DNA from: Caryophanales bacterium
Lineage (GTDB): Bacteria; Bacillota_I; Bacilli_A; Izemoplasmatales; UBA1188
Assembly (NCBI GenBank): GCA_016287865.1
Contig: JAEEXP010000004.1
Coordinates: 1 to 60,209 of the forward strand
Direction of reading: 5' to 3'
DNA: 60,209 nt
The notes below the pieces were generated by a model that ran no database searches, was not told the origin of the DNA, and saw nothing but the letters and a program-made list of their open reading frames with translations. Within the stretch, counting starts at the first letter, position 1; every line of letters begins with the position of its first letter. The position numbers were made by a program, and so were the translations under genes. Below are positions 7,962 to 17,189 of the stretch, in pieces.

Positions 7962-9170
7962 ATGGACATTATAAAAAGATTTGAAAGATATATTAAAATT
8001 GAAACTACTTCTAATGAATTTAGTAATACATATCCTTCAAGTGATAAAGAATTAGTTCTTCTTAATTTACTTAAAGATGAACTAACTGAAATGGGACTTG
8101 AAGCTACTTATAAGAATGGTTTCACTTATGGAAAACTTAAGAGTGACTGTGGTAAAAAGGATACATTATTCTTAATGGCTCACGTTGACACAGCTCCTGA
8201 TGCATCAGGCAAAGACGTTAATCCATCAATCGTACATTTTGATGGTTCACCTATTACTCTTAAAAATGGTAAAGTATTAGACCCTAAAGTATTCCCAAGT
8301 CTTGAGGTTCACAAAGGTCATGACTTAATGGTTACTGATGGTAATACTCTTCTTGGTGCTGATGATAAAGCTGGTGATGCACTAATTATGGATTTACTTG
8401 AAAGATTAATTGAAAGAGGTCATTATCCTAATATTATAGTCGCATTTAGCCCCGATGAAGAGATTGGAAGAGGCACTGAAGGAATTGATGTGGACTTCAT
8501 TAAAAAAGACGTTGAAGGCAAATTAATCGCCTACACTATTGATGGTGGTCAAATCAATAGATTCAGTCAAGAAAACTTTAATGCCGCACAAGCAGTAGTT
8601 GAACTCTTTGGTACATCAGTACATCCATCAATCGGTAAAGGTGTACTCGTTAACGCTCAAGAACTCGCAGTAGAATTCCATAAACAATTACCTGAATTTG
8701 AAAAACCAGAATATTCAGCTGATAGAGAACCATTTGTTTTACTCACAGGTATGGAGGGTGGCATTGAAAAAGCTACATTAAGATACATCTTAAGAAGTTT
8801 TGATTTAAGTCATCTTGCAGAACAAAAACAATACTTCAAAGATATTGAAGCTAAGATGAATGAAAAATATAATTCAGTTAGAGCTAAAGTTACTATTAGA
8901 GATCAATATTTCAATATGAAAGAAATCATTGATAAATATCCTGACGCAACATTAATTGCTAAAGAAGCTTATAAAAAATTAGGTATTGAATTCATTGATG
9001 ATCCTATTAGAGGTGGAACTGATGGTGCAATGTTATCATATAAAGGTATTCCATGTCCAAACCTACCTACTGGTGGAGATAACTTCCATGGTGTATATGA
9101 ATACTTAGATTTATATGAATTCAATCAAATGAGAGAATTATTAACTAAGATTGCTGATTTATTAAAGTAG
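7962..9170 (+). CDS. pepT: Peptidase T, tripeptide aminopeptidase
   Basis: This 402-residue cytosolic zinc peptidase of family M20B removes N-terminal residues from tripeptides. Metal and catalytic motifs are complete: MAHVDTAPD near residue 73, LGADDKAG near 131, FSPDEEIGRG near 162, YTIDGG near 189, SVHPSIGKG near 216, and the C-terminal RGGTDGAMLSYKG and TGGDNFHGVYE. Length is normal. The start follows GCGGAGG at good spacing. It has its own extended -10 promoter and is followed after 15 bases by the ywaF-like gene. It would supply amino acids from imported peptides. Confidence 0.96.
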   Translation: MDIIKRFERYIKIETTSNEFSNTYPSSDKELVLLNLLKDELTEMGLEATYKNGFTYGKLKSDCGKKDTLFLMAHVDTAPDASGKDVNPSIVHFDGSPITLKNGKVLDPKVFPSLEVHKGHDLMVTDGNTLLGADDKAGDALIMDLLERLIERGHYPNIIVAFSPDEEIGRGTEGIDVDFIKKDVEGKLIAYTIDGGQINRFSQENFNAAQAVVELFGTSVHPSIGKGVLVNAQELAVEFHKQLPEFEKPEYSADREPFVLLTGMEGGIEKATLRYILRSFDLSHLAEQKQYFKDIEAKMNEKYNSVRAKVTIRDQYFNMKEIIDKYPDATLIAKEAYKKLGIEFIDDPIRGGTDGAMLSYKGIPCPNLPTGGDNFHGVYEYLDLYEFNQMRELLTKIADLLK

Positions 9171-9185
9171 GAGTATTAATTTAAA

Positions 9186-10010
9186 ATGGATTATCCATCA
9201 AATAATAGTTGGAGTGAATTCTTTAATGAAGGATTCTTTGGATATGGTGAAAAAGGAGACTTCAAATATTTCTCTTTCTGGCACTTTTTACCTATAGTAC
9301 TATTAATCGCTGGTATAGCACTTACTTATATCTTTAAAGATAAAATAAAGAACTCTAAACATGAAAAACTATTTAGAACAATACTAGGATGTGCGATGAT
9401 GTTTACAGAGATGAGTTACTTCTGGAGACTTCTTTATATTGGTAACTCTGATTTAGGTGAACACAATATGCTTACACGTCTTCCATTCCAAGTATGTGAA
9501 TGGACATGTATCTTCGCAACTATCATGGTGTTTACTGAAAGTAAAAACTTATTTGATATTGATGTATTTGTATGTTTAACTGTAGGATTCTTACCTTTAT
9601 GTCTTCCAGCAGTTATTCAACGTACAGGACCAACTTATTATAGATACTACCAATTCTGGTTAGAACATATTCTTCCAATCTATGCAGTATTCTATATGAT
9701 GTTTGTGAAAGGATTCAAATATGATATTAAACAGATTTGGAAACCTTTAACTTTCTTAATAGTATTAGGTTTAATCTGTATATACCTAAATTCAAAGATT
9801 CCAAACGCCACTTATATGTATCTTCAAGGTGATGATCTAGGAGAAGCATTAACTAGTATGCTTCCAGAAAATCAATTTGGAAGACTTGGTATTTATACCG
9901 CAGTAGTAAGTCTAATATTTGGAATAGAGTTCTTAGTATTCTTCTTACTTAGAAAATTTAAGAAGAATAAGAACGAAAAACTTGAATTAGAAGAAAAGAG
10001 TTCGAATTAA
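9186..10010 (+). CDS. YwaF / TIGR02206-type integral membrane protein
   Basis: This 274-residue polytopic membrane protein has about seven hydrophobic segments. Motifs such as MLTRLPFQVCEWTCIFA, a conserved tyrosine- and tryptophan-rich loop (GPTYYRYYQFWLEH) and a glutamate- and lysine-rich cytosolic tail recall the YwaF/TIGR02206 family, which is of unknown function. The start ATG lies 15 bases after the pepT stop, preceded by GGAG, so it is probably co-transcribed. Its last codons form the left arm of a shared terminator and overlap the convergent transporter gene by four bases. I cannot propose a substrate. Confidence 0.7.
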   Translation: MDYPSNNSWSEFFNEGFFGYGEKGDFKYFSFWHFLPIVLLIAGIALTYIFKDKIKNSKHEKLFRTILGCAMMFTEMSYFWRLLYIGNSDLGEHNMLTRLPFQVCEWTCIFATIMVFTESKNLFDIDVFVCLTVGFLPLCLPAVIQRTGPTYYRYYQFWLEHILPIYAVFYMMFVKGFKYDIKQIWKPLTFLIVLGLICIYLNSKIPNATYMYLQGDDLGEALTSMLPENQFGRLGIYTAVVSLIFGIEFLVFFLLRKFKKNKNEKLELEEKSSN

Positions 10011-10025
10011 TTTTCGAACTCTTTT
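9994..10025. terminator. Bidirectional terminator embedded in two convergent stop regions
   Basis: A perfect 13-base stem (9994-10006 paired with 10013-10025) has a six-base loop. Runs of A on one side and T on the other allow termination both ways. It encodes the last residues of both convergent genes, whose stops overlap at 10007-10010. Confidence 0.8.
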
Positions 10026-10936
10026 TCTATTTGTATAGGTTTTTCTTTTACTTCTTTTTCTTTATCTTCTTTTCTCTTATGAGGAAGTTGAACAATTATT
10101 ACTGGAATAATAATAAGTACGCATCCTACAACTTGAATCCAAGTCATTGATTCATGGAAGATAATGAAAGCAAAGATTGCACCAAACACGCTTTCAAGAG
10201 ACATAATAATGCCTGAAACTGTGGTTGGAAGATTTCTTTCTCCATACATCTGGAAGACAGTGCAGAGTCCACTCGATAGAAGTCCTACCCAGATTACACT
10301 TGGAAGGCCTTTTACATGGAAATTAAAGTCTCCAATAATTGAAAGTACAATTAATGATAAGAATGCCATTACTATTAGGTTTACTACTGAAAGTTGTAGT
10401 GGGTCATCGCCTTCTTTTGTATATTTACCTATTAGCATGATTTGAAGGGCGAAGAATAATGCACCCGCAAGAACTATTAAGTTACCTACTAAATGTTCCT
10501 TATCAAATGAGAATGGTATTTTCACATTAAGAAGGAAACAACCTAGTACTGCTATACCACAAGATACGAAGATGAACCAAGGTTCTCTTCTTTTTATTAC
10601 TATTCTTAATATAATAGGAATTAATACTACATATAAAGATGTAATAAATGAAGTTTCACCAATTGATGTGAGTCTTTGTCCATAAGTTTGAAAGGCGTAG
10701 CCTAAGAAACTTGATATACCAAGGAGTAATCCATGAGTATATATCTTCTTATCCTTCCAATCTTTCTTAACAGTAAATGGAAGAATAACTATTGCGGCTA
10801 TTAAAGATCTAATAAAGATAATAGGAAAAGGACCCCAACCATTGTTTAGGGCATCAGTTACGCCAACATATGATAGACCCCAGATAAGGGCCATGATTGA
10901 AAGTGCGATTGTCGATAGTGTCTGCTTCCTTTTCAT
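10007..10936 (-). CDS. EamA-type (DMT superfamily) membrane transporter
   Basis: This 309-residue protein has ten predicted membrane segments in two EamA repeats, starting with the family pattern ALIWGLSYVGVTDAL and PFPIIFIRSLIAA. A basic, acidic-rich tail (about 285-309) follows the last helix. DMT proteins export or exchange metabolites such as amino acids; the substrate here is unknown. I chose ATG 10936, which has GGAAGGA upstream; a GTG 15 bases earlier (10951) has no ribosome binding site and abuts the proS terminator. It stands alone between two terminators and converges with the ywaF-like gene. Confidence 0.85.
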   Translation of the reverse strand: MKRKQTLSTIALSIMALIWGLSYVGVTDALNNGWGPFPIIFIRSLIAAIVILPFTVKKDWKDKKIYTHGLLLGISSFLGYAFQTYGQRLTSIGETSFITSLYVVLIPIILRIVIKRREPWFIFVSCGIAVLGCFLLNVKIPFSFDKEHLVGNLIVLAGALFFALQIMLIGKYTKEGDDPLQLSVVNLIVMAFLSLIVLSIIGDFNFHVKGLPSVIWVGLLSSGLCTVFQMYGERNLPTTVSGIIMSLESVFGAIFAFIIFHESMTWIQVVGCVLIIIPVIIVQLPHKRKEDKEKEVKEKPIQIEKEFEN

Positions 10937-10952
10937 ATTATCCTTCCACACA

Positions 10953-10975
10953 AAAAGCCATCGGTGATGGCTTTT
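10953..10975 (-). terminator. Terminator of the speB-speD-proS operon
   Basis: The arms AAAAGCCATC (10953-10962) and GATGGCTTTT (10966-10975) surround a three-base loop. On the minus strand the hairpin ends in a run of T just after proS. Confidence 0.85.
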
Positions 10976-10982
10976 CGTTAAC

Positions 10983-12668
10983 TTATTTTGTTAATCTACT
11001 TATAGCTTCATCAATTGATACGACTTCACTAGAGTAAGATTTTCTTATTTTAAATTCTACATTACCTTGGGCTGCATCTCTTCCTACAATAATATGATAA
11101 GGAATACCGATTAAATCCCAATCGTGTGACTTTACTCCAAAAGACTGATTTCTATCATCTAAGATGACTTCTACTCCAGCCTTTTTAAGTGTGTCGTAGA
11201 GTTGCTCAGAGATTGCACCCATCTCATCTTTGAATTTAATTGGGATTATGACAACCTTATATGGTGCAAGGTCATCAGGGAATACAATTCCATGTTCATC
11301 ATGGTATTGTTCAATTATGGCTTGGAATGTTCTTGAAACACCAATGCCGTAGCATCCCATTACTACTGGAGTATCTTTACCTTCTGGATTCACATAATTT
11401 AGGTTCATTGCTTTAGAGTACTTAGTACCGAGTTTAAAGATTTGACCTACTTCTGTGCCTCTTCTTGACTTTAAAGGCTCCTTCTTAATTATATCAAAAT
11501 TTCCTGAAACCGCAAGTCTTAAGTCTGTGACTTCACCCTTGTAGTCTCTTTCATAGTTTACATTCTTTAAGTGATAATCAGCTTTATTTGAACCAACAAT
11601 TTGGTTTTTAACCATAGGCACTTCTGTATCTACAATTATTCTTACATTCTTAAGTCCAATTGGTCCTACAAAGCCAAATACTGAACCTACTGATTCAAAT
11701 TCATTCTCTTTAGCAAAATCAAGATCATATTCACCAACTCCAAGATAGTTAGTAAGTTTAATCTTATTGAGTTCTCTATCGCCTCTAATGAAACATACAA
11801 CTAAAGAATTATCAGTAAAGTTTTTATATACTAAAGCTTTAACGATTCTTTGTTTATCTACATTTAAGTAAGTACTTAAATCTTCGATAGTTTTAACGTT
11901 TGGTGTAGATACTTCTTCAATAGCTTTCATTTCTTCAGAAGAGTTATAATCTTCTGCGACTGTCTCAGCTTTTTCTTGGTCTGCGGCGTAGTTATCATTA
12001 TAAATGATAGTTGATTCACCTACATCTGATAGAGCCATGAATTGATGAGATGATGAACCGCCAATTGCGCCGGTATCAGCGAGTACTGGTACATAATCTA
12101 AGTGAAGTCTATCAAAGATTCTTGAATATACATCATACATAACGTTATATGATTTATCTAATCCTTCTTCATCTTTATCGAATGAATAAGAATCTTTCAT
12201 GATAAATTCTCTTGATCTAATTAACCCAAATCTAGGTCTCATTTCATCACGATACTTAGTTTGAATTTGATATACATTCTTAGGAAGATCTTTATATGAT
12301 CTTGCGAAGTCTTTAGCTAAAGTAGTAAATACTTCTTCATGAGTTGGACCAAGACAGAATTCTCTTTCATTTCTATCTTTAAGTCTCATAAGTTCAGGTC
12401 CATACTTTTGCCATCTACCTGATTCTTCCCAGATTTCTTTTGGTTGAAGGGCACTACATAAGATTTCAAGTGCACCTGATTCATCCATTTCTTCTCTTAT
12501 TACATTTTCAATTTTTCTAAGTACTTTAAGTCCAAGAGGCATAAAGTTATAGATACCTGCGACTTCCTTCTTAACAAGACCAGATCTTATTAAAAGGATA
12601 TGAGAATCAATAACGGCTTCTTGTGGTGCTTCTTTTAAAGTACCAATAATCATATTAGAGGCTTTCAT
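10983..12668 (-). CDS. proS: Prolyl-tRNA synthetase
   Basis: This 561-residue class II synthetase charges tRNA-Pro. It has the bacterial ProS layout: motif 1 and 2 regions near the N-terminus (including LGPTHEEVFT near residue 121, RPRFGLIRSREFIMKD near 146), an editing-domain insertion in the middle (about 220-400) and motif 3 GCYGIGVSRT near 446, followed by the anticodon-binding domain. Its ATG shares a base with the stop of the upstream SpeD-like gene (TAATG). It is therefore the last gene of an operon headed by a ureohydrolase, an unusual partner for a synthetase. I see no T-box leader. Confidence 0.96.
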   Translation of the reverse strand: MKASNMIIGTLKEAPQEAVIDSHILLIRSGLVKKEVAGIYNFMPLGLKVLRKIENVIREEMDESGALEILCSALQPKEIWEESGRWQKYGPELMRLKDRNEREFCLGPTHEEVFTTLAKDFARSYKDLPKNVYQIQTKYRDEMRPRFGLIRSREFIMKDSYSFDKDEEGLDKSYNVMYDVYSRIFDRLHLDYVPVLADTGAIGGSSSHQFMALSDVGESTIIYNDNYAADQEKAETVAEDYNSSEEMKAIEEVSTPNVKTIEDLSTYLNVDKQRIVKALVYKNFTDNSLVVCFIRGDRELNKIKLTNYLGVGEYDLDFAKENEFESVGSVFGFVGPIGLKNVRIIVDTEVPMVKNQIVGSNKADYHLKNVNYERDYKGEVTDLRLAVSGNFDIIKKEPLKSRRGTEVGQIFKLGTKYSKAMNLNYVNPEGKDTPVVMGCYGIGVSRTFQAIIEQYHDEHGIVFPDDLAPYKVVIIPIKFKDEMGAISEQLYDTLKKAGVEVILDDRNQSFGVKSHDWDLIGIPYHIIVGRDAAQGNVEFKIRKSYSSEVVSIDEAISRLTK

Positions 12669-13477
12669 TAGTTCACCTTCCTTACTTTTCTTTGCCAGTT
12701 ACTATCGGCAATTAATACTTCTTTTTCAATCTTAGAATTTACTTTATATAAGTGTTTAGTACCACGAGCTATTAATTCTTCAGATACAGTTTCACCAAGT
12801 ACACCAAATTCTTCACCTAAAGTTGAATAATCAAATGGCGCACAACTGAAGATATCTGCGTAAATTAAGCCTGTTTCATAGTTATAGTGAATTGAAATAT
12901 GAGATTGAGCGATAATAATAATTCCACTCATCCACTTTGTTTCAACTAAACTATCTTTTACTACGTTAGCTCTTGTGATTTCGTCCATTCCAATATTTGA
13001 AACAATATTTTCAAGGAAATCAAACATCTTTTCCATAGTAGGTCTTTCAGTAGTTTTAATTAAAGACATATAATGTGGACCAAAGTCTACATTTGGTTCA
13101 TATTCTTTAAATACTTTTCCTTCAATCTTTCTATCGCTTACATTATAAATTGATAATTCTTTATCGAAATGGAATTCTTTATAGAATAATTTATAGAATA
13201 AGTCTGTATCAAAATCATCTTGGCTAAAGCAATCCACAAAATAACAGCCTCTTAATGGGAATGTATGAATTGTGATATGACCACCTGAAAGTAATTGATA
13301 CGCACTTACACCCACATCTTCTTTAACACTTCCATAATAATATGGGATTAGTGTTGGAGGAGCGATAGGGCTTAATTCCATTTTATAAGATAATTCATTT
13401 AAAAATGAATTGATGTGAAGCATATTTGATAATTGATTTTCTTCACAACCATATGCATCAAGCATTACATGTTTCAT
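12668..13477 (-). CDS. Two-domain SpeD-like (AdoMet decarboxylase family) pyruvoyl enzyme
   Basis: This 269-residue protein is built from two SpeD/SpeH-type domains. The first (about 1-125) starts HVMLDAYGCEENQL and aligns at LLSGGHITIHTFPLRG (62-77), but Gly66 stands where the self-cleaving, pyruvoyl-forming Ser should be, the usual Glu before it is Gly65, and the active-site Cys is Ser or absent. The second (about 130-245) has IIIIAQSHISIHYNYETG (186-203) and YADIFSCAPFD: Ser192, His197 and Cys212 are all in place. Single-domain class 1b enzymes are about 110-140 residues. The catalytic site therefore seems to lie in the C-terminal half only. SpeD decarboxylates AdoMet, but some relatives act on arginine or ornithine. 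The ureohydrolase two bases upstream suggests polyamine synthesis from arginine; no spermidine synthase is visible. Family membership is clear, substrate is inferred. Confidence 0.8.
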   Translation of the reverse strand: MKHVMLDAYGCEENQLSNMLHINSFLNELSYKMELSPIAPPTLIPYYYGSVKEDVGVSAYQLLSGGHITIHTFPLRGCYFVDCFSQDDFDTDLFYKLFYKEFHFDKELSIYNVSDRKIEGKVFKEYEPNVDFGPHYMSLIKTTERPTMEKMFDFLENIVSNIGMDEITRANVVKDSLVETKWMSGIIIIAQSHISIHYNYETGLIYADIFSCAPFDYSTLGEEFGVLGETVSEELIARGTKHLYKVNSKIEKEVLIADSNWQRKVRKVN

Positions 13478-13479
13478 TA

Positions 13480-14367
13480 CTACTTACCTAATTTAACCTT
13501 TAATAAATAAAATAATTCATAGAGTATTTTAAGTCCAAGCCATGATGTAATATCATTCACATCAAGGGCTGGAGATATTTCAACTAAATCCATACTAGTA
13601 ATATTTAAATCTTTAATAAATTCTTCTACTAGTTTGAGCGCATTTTTAGATTCTACTCCAAAGTGTTCTGGAGTTCCAGTACCTGGGGCATAAGATGGGT
13701 CTACCATATCAATATCGAATGATAGATGAATTTCATATTTAGAATCACTATATTTATCTTTGATATACTTGATTACTTCATCAAGTCTATCGTTTAAATC
13801 ATTTGCGTTAAATACTTTAATCTCTTTATTTTTATTTAAGTATTCAACTTCTTGATCCTCATAACTTCTAATTCCAAACATTACTACATTTTCTTTAGCT
13901 ATTCCATTATCGATTGCACGTTTTACTGGAGTCGCATGAGAGAGGATTGAACCATCATAGAAGTCACAGATATCAGCGTGAGCGTCTAAATGAAGTAAAA
14001 CTGGAGTTTTATGATTATCTTGAGCTTTCTTAATGAAAGCCTTCTCAGTAGAAATCGCAACTGCGTGATCTCCACCTAAGAATAAAGTAAATTTATCCTT
14101 TTTAAGTAATTCATAAACTTCTTCTGATAGTTTTTCAAATGATTCTTCATTCTTTTCTAAATGATAATCACCGATGTCAGCTATCTTAAGTGGTTTAATA
14201 TCATCCATACCCATTGTGTATGGAGGTAAATATTCAGATAATTCTCTTAGTCTCTTAGGAGCCTCAGCTGTACCTTTACCCACAGATGCGGATAAATCAT
14301 ATGGAATTCCAGCGATAATTATATCGGCTTCTTCGATATTTTTAACGGTCAAATCTCTAAACGCCAT
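13480..14367 (-). CDS. Agmatinase/arginase-type ureohydrolase
   Basis: This 295-residue binuclear manganese hydrolase has all metal ligands: FLGGDHAVA, LHLDAHADI, and FDIDMVDPSYAPGTGTPE, plus the C-terminal MDLVEISPALD. The APGTGTPE and VEISP motifs fit agmatinase (agmatine to putrescine and urea) or arginase better than formimidoylglutamase; I cannot decide between the first two by eye. I chose ATG 14367 because GAGGT lies at proper distance; an upstream TTG at 14382 would place that site inside the gene. It is followed after two bases by the SpeD-like gene and then proS, so a short polyamine pathway is likely. Confidence 0.85.
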   Translation of the reverse strand: MAFRDLTVKNIEEADIIIAGIPYDLSASVGKGTAEAPKRLRELSEYLPPYTMGMDDIKPLKIADIGDYHLEKNEESFEKLSEEVYELLKKDKFTLFLGGDHAVAISTEKAFIKKAQDNHKTPVLLHLDAHADICDFYDGSILSHATPVKRAIDNGIAKENVVMFGIRSYEDQEVEYLNKNKEIKVFNANDLNDRLDEVIKYIKDKYSDSKYEIHLSFDIDMVDPSYAPGTGTPEHFGVESKNALKLVEEFIKDLNITSMDLVEISPALDVNDITSWLGLKILYELFYLLKVKLGK

Positions 14368-14426
14368 TTTAATACCTCGCAAAGATAATTATATTACATT
14401 AATAATTAAAATTAATCAAATAATTT

Positions 14427-17189
14427 TTAATTATTTAATTTAAGTAAATCTTCTTTTGTGTAAACTCTATTAGTTGATTTAATTGAAAGAGCGTTATCTA
14501 TCGCATCTTTTTCAACTAATATTACTTCCTTTTTAAGTGATTCATTAATCATTTTTGAAATATTAGTAGTGATTAAATCATCACACATAAAATCAATAAA
14601 TATTAAATCAAAAAGTTCAATCTTAGATAAATCATTAATTCCCTTAAATCTTACCGCAAGGTGAAGACCTGCGTTTCTTAAACTGTTTAAAGATTTAAGG
14701 TATTTAATTGTGTTTATATTTTCAACCTCAAAGATAACTTTATCTTTAAGGTTAGCTTTTTTAAATAATATTGAGACATTCTTAACAAAGTTATCGTTAT
14801 AAATAGCTTCACTTGAAATATTCACTATGAATTTAAGAGATGAATTAAGTTCACTCATCATAGTAAATAACTTTTCAACCATTACTTTATCTTTCTTTGT
14901 CTCAAGTTTATTCTTTAATACTACTTCATCAAAGATTGAATAAGAGAGTGCATATGGAAGATTAAATTTAGGAATAAAGTAGTGAATATAATTATCCTTA
15001 TCCATTACTGGGATGAATTCTAAATTATAGTCTTCTTCTTTTAGTTTTCTTATGAGTTCTGTCTCATATGTTTTATATAATGCATATTCTCTTTTTTCAT
15101 CATTATCTAAGAAAACTAAATAATTTTTATTTAGAGAATGTCTAAATCCATATTCAATTAATTCTTCAACTTCTTCATAAGTCTTATTCTTTAAAGCTTT
15201 AGAGGCAAAGACATTTATTTCTTTTTCTCTTAAGCTTTGAGTGTATTTATAAAGTTGAGCGATTCCTTTTGAAATATTTGAATATGAAGACTCAATTAAT
15301 CTCTTATCTGTCTTATCATTGATGATTAAGAAATGATTTTCACCAATATAGAAAAGGTCAGATTTAGGAACACATTGAGATAAATAATTATATAAGGCAT
15401 CAAGCTTTGTAACTCTTGAATCTAGAGTGTCATCCTCATCAATTATTCCAATGTATAAACCCATAACCATATATGAAGAATCTGATTTATTTAAGATGTA
15501 TTCTTTTAAATAGTATTCGTTATAGAAAGATAGAGATGAATTAGTTAAGTATTCTTCGTCCATTATTCTTTCTTTATCTGTCTTAGTCACATCATCAATA
15601 TATGAATAGATTTCACCTTTATATTCGAATGGTTTAAAGGAAATAATAGCCTCAGTGTCTTCTAAGTTAAATGTGTAGATAGTTTTTTTCTTCAAGTTTT
15701 CAATAAAGAAGTCATTAGTTAGACATGCATTATTTAAATATGAGAGATTAAGCATTACACTCTTAGTTTTAAATATTTCACGAGATCTAATGTTTATGAG
15801 TTCTACTTTATCACCCATAAAGTGAACAAGTCCCCTATTCTCAGAAGAAATATTATAAAGAAGCGCATCACCTAAAACACTAGATGATTTTAAAGCTTTA
15901 AGTCTTAAAAGCGTATTAAGTAAAGCGACCTTTATTGTATCTTTAATTCTTTGACTAATATCTCCATTTATAAGTATGTATCCAAATGAGTCGTAACCAT
16001 TAGAAAGATTAATTAATGCATACGTTTCTTCACTTATCTTATAATCAAAGTTAATGTAACCATTAAGTTCGTCGCTATCAAACTTGAAATAATCGCCTAA
16101 ATTATTGTCTCTAATATAGAGTTTTGTGATTTCTCTATCTCTTAGTCTATTTCCTAAATATTCATGATTAATAAATGAATCTTCAGTTTCTTCAATGTAT
16201 ATCATTTCTTTTAGACTTAATCCATTTAAAAGCTTAAAGAAATGGAATACCACATTCTTATAATCGTCATATTTAGATAAAGGATTTATAGAGAATAATA
16301 ATAAATTATTAACTAGTTTGTCTTGATCTTCTTCTTCCTTTAAATAATAAACTGGTTTAATTCTATTTAAGATGTTATCTATTTCATTTACTTCTGTATC
16401 TTTCTTAAGTATCTTTAATAGCTTTCTTGCGGATAAGAGGAATCTATATTTATTTACGTTAGATAGACGGAGTTGTTCCATATCTTTATAACGTAAATAG
16501 AAATTATACGCATCAGTTAGATTATTTAGTTTAATCATTATTTCGATATATCTATCTAGATATTTGAATTTATTAGAGCTCTTAAAGAAGAATGATTGAA
16601 GTGAATTTAGTGCTTCTAAATAGTTTTCTTCTTTAAAGTATAAATCTGATTCAACTAAATAAAAGATATCGTTCTTATGGTTAAAATCAACCATAGATGC
16701 GTAATCATAAGCTTCTTTTGCTTTATCCATTTCATTCTTTCTGGTATAAAGAAGCGCAAGCTTTAAATACTTATTTATTAGCGCATATCTTGAAATATCA
16801 TCTTTAATAGCTAGCAAAGATTCAATAGATAGATCAACTTCATCTAAAGCTTCATAGGCAATGGCTTTATAGAATAATACATTTGAAATATTAATACCTT
16901 CAATATTTAAAGTATCTTTACTTGATAGAAGTTTTAATAATTCATTATAATCTTCTGCCTTAAGCAAGCTTCCTATCCTTAAATCAAGAATACTCTTCTT
17001 CTCAGTTTCACTAAACTTAGTTGATTCATATTCTTTATATAAGTCTAATACTTTAAGATATGAACCATTATCATAATAGAATTTAAGCAAACTAAAAAGA
17101 GACGCATAAATAGGCTCATTAGCGCTTTTTGCGTTTAGTAGATTATTTAATAGTTCAGTCTCTTTTTCATTAAATTCTAATTCATTCAT
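14427..17189 (-). CDS. TPR protein with degenerate GGDEF and EAL domains
   Basis: This 920-residue soluble protein starts with helical TPR-like repeats (about 1-270), followed by a GAF-like region (about 300-430), a PAS-like region (about 450-530), a GGDEF-like domain (about 570-700) and an EAL-like domain (about 705-920). In the GGDEF domain the signature is GENHF (616-620), preceded by LFYI as in real cyclases. In the EAL domain the EAL motif is missing and the DDFGTG loop reads VRFKGIN (846-852), although VNIS (799) survives. It should neither make nor degrade c-di-GMP; a binding or scaffold role is possible. It overlaps the yfcE-like gene by eight bases and is the last gene of an rdgB operon. 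Domain limits are by eye. Confidence 0.65.
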   Translation of the reverse strand: MNELEFNEKETELLNNLLNAKSANEPIYASLFSLLKFYYDNGSYLKVLDLYKEYESTKFSETEKKSILDLRIGSLLKAEDYNELLKLLSSKDTLNIEGINISNVLFYKAIAYEALDEVDLSIESLLAIKDDISRYALINKYLKLALLYTRKNEMDKAKEAYDYASMVDFNHKNDIFYLVESDLYFKEENYLEALNSLQSFFFKSSNKFKYLDRYIEIMIKLNNLTDAYNFYLRYKDMEQLRLSNVNKYRFLLSARKLLKILKKDTEVNEIDNILNRIKPVYYLKEEEDQDKLVNNLLLFSINPLSKYDDYKNVVFHFFKLLNGLSLKEMIYIEETEDSFINHEYLGNRLRDREITKLYIRDNNLGDYFKFDSDELNGYINFDYKISEETYALINLSNGYDSFGYILINGDISQRIKDTIKVALLNTLLRLKALKSSSVLGDALLYNISSENRGLVHFMGDKVELINIRSREIFKTKSVMLNLSYLNNACLTNDFFIENLKKKTIYTFNLEDTEAIISFKPFEYKGEIYSYIDDVTKTDKERIMDEEYLTNSSLSFYNEYYLKEYILNKSDSSYMVMGLYIGIIDEDDTLDSRVTKLDALYNYLSQCVPKSDLFYIGENHFLIINDKTDKRLIESSYSNISKGIAQLYKYTQSLREKEINVFASKALKNKTYEEVEELIEYGFRHSLNKNYLVFLDNDEKREYALYKTYETELIRKLKEEDYNLEFIPVMDKDNYIHYFIPKFNLPYALSYSIFDEVVLKNKLETKKDKVMVEKLFTMMSELNSSLKFIVNISSEAIYNDNFVKNVSILFKKANLKDKVIFEVENINTIKYLKSLNSLRNAGLHLAVRFKGINDLSKIELFDLIFIDFMCDDLITTNISKMINESLKKEVILVEKDAIDNALSIKSTNRVYTKEDLLKLNN

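Noticed and set aside
10937-10951. GTG start of the DMT transporter at 10951
   Set aside because: It lacks a ribosome site and abuts the proS terminator, whereas ATG 10936 has GGAAGGA at proper spacing.
14368-14426. T-box or other leader before the speB-speD-proS operon
   Set aside because: Only about 60 bases separate the genes, and no T-box sequence or antiterminator is present.
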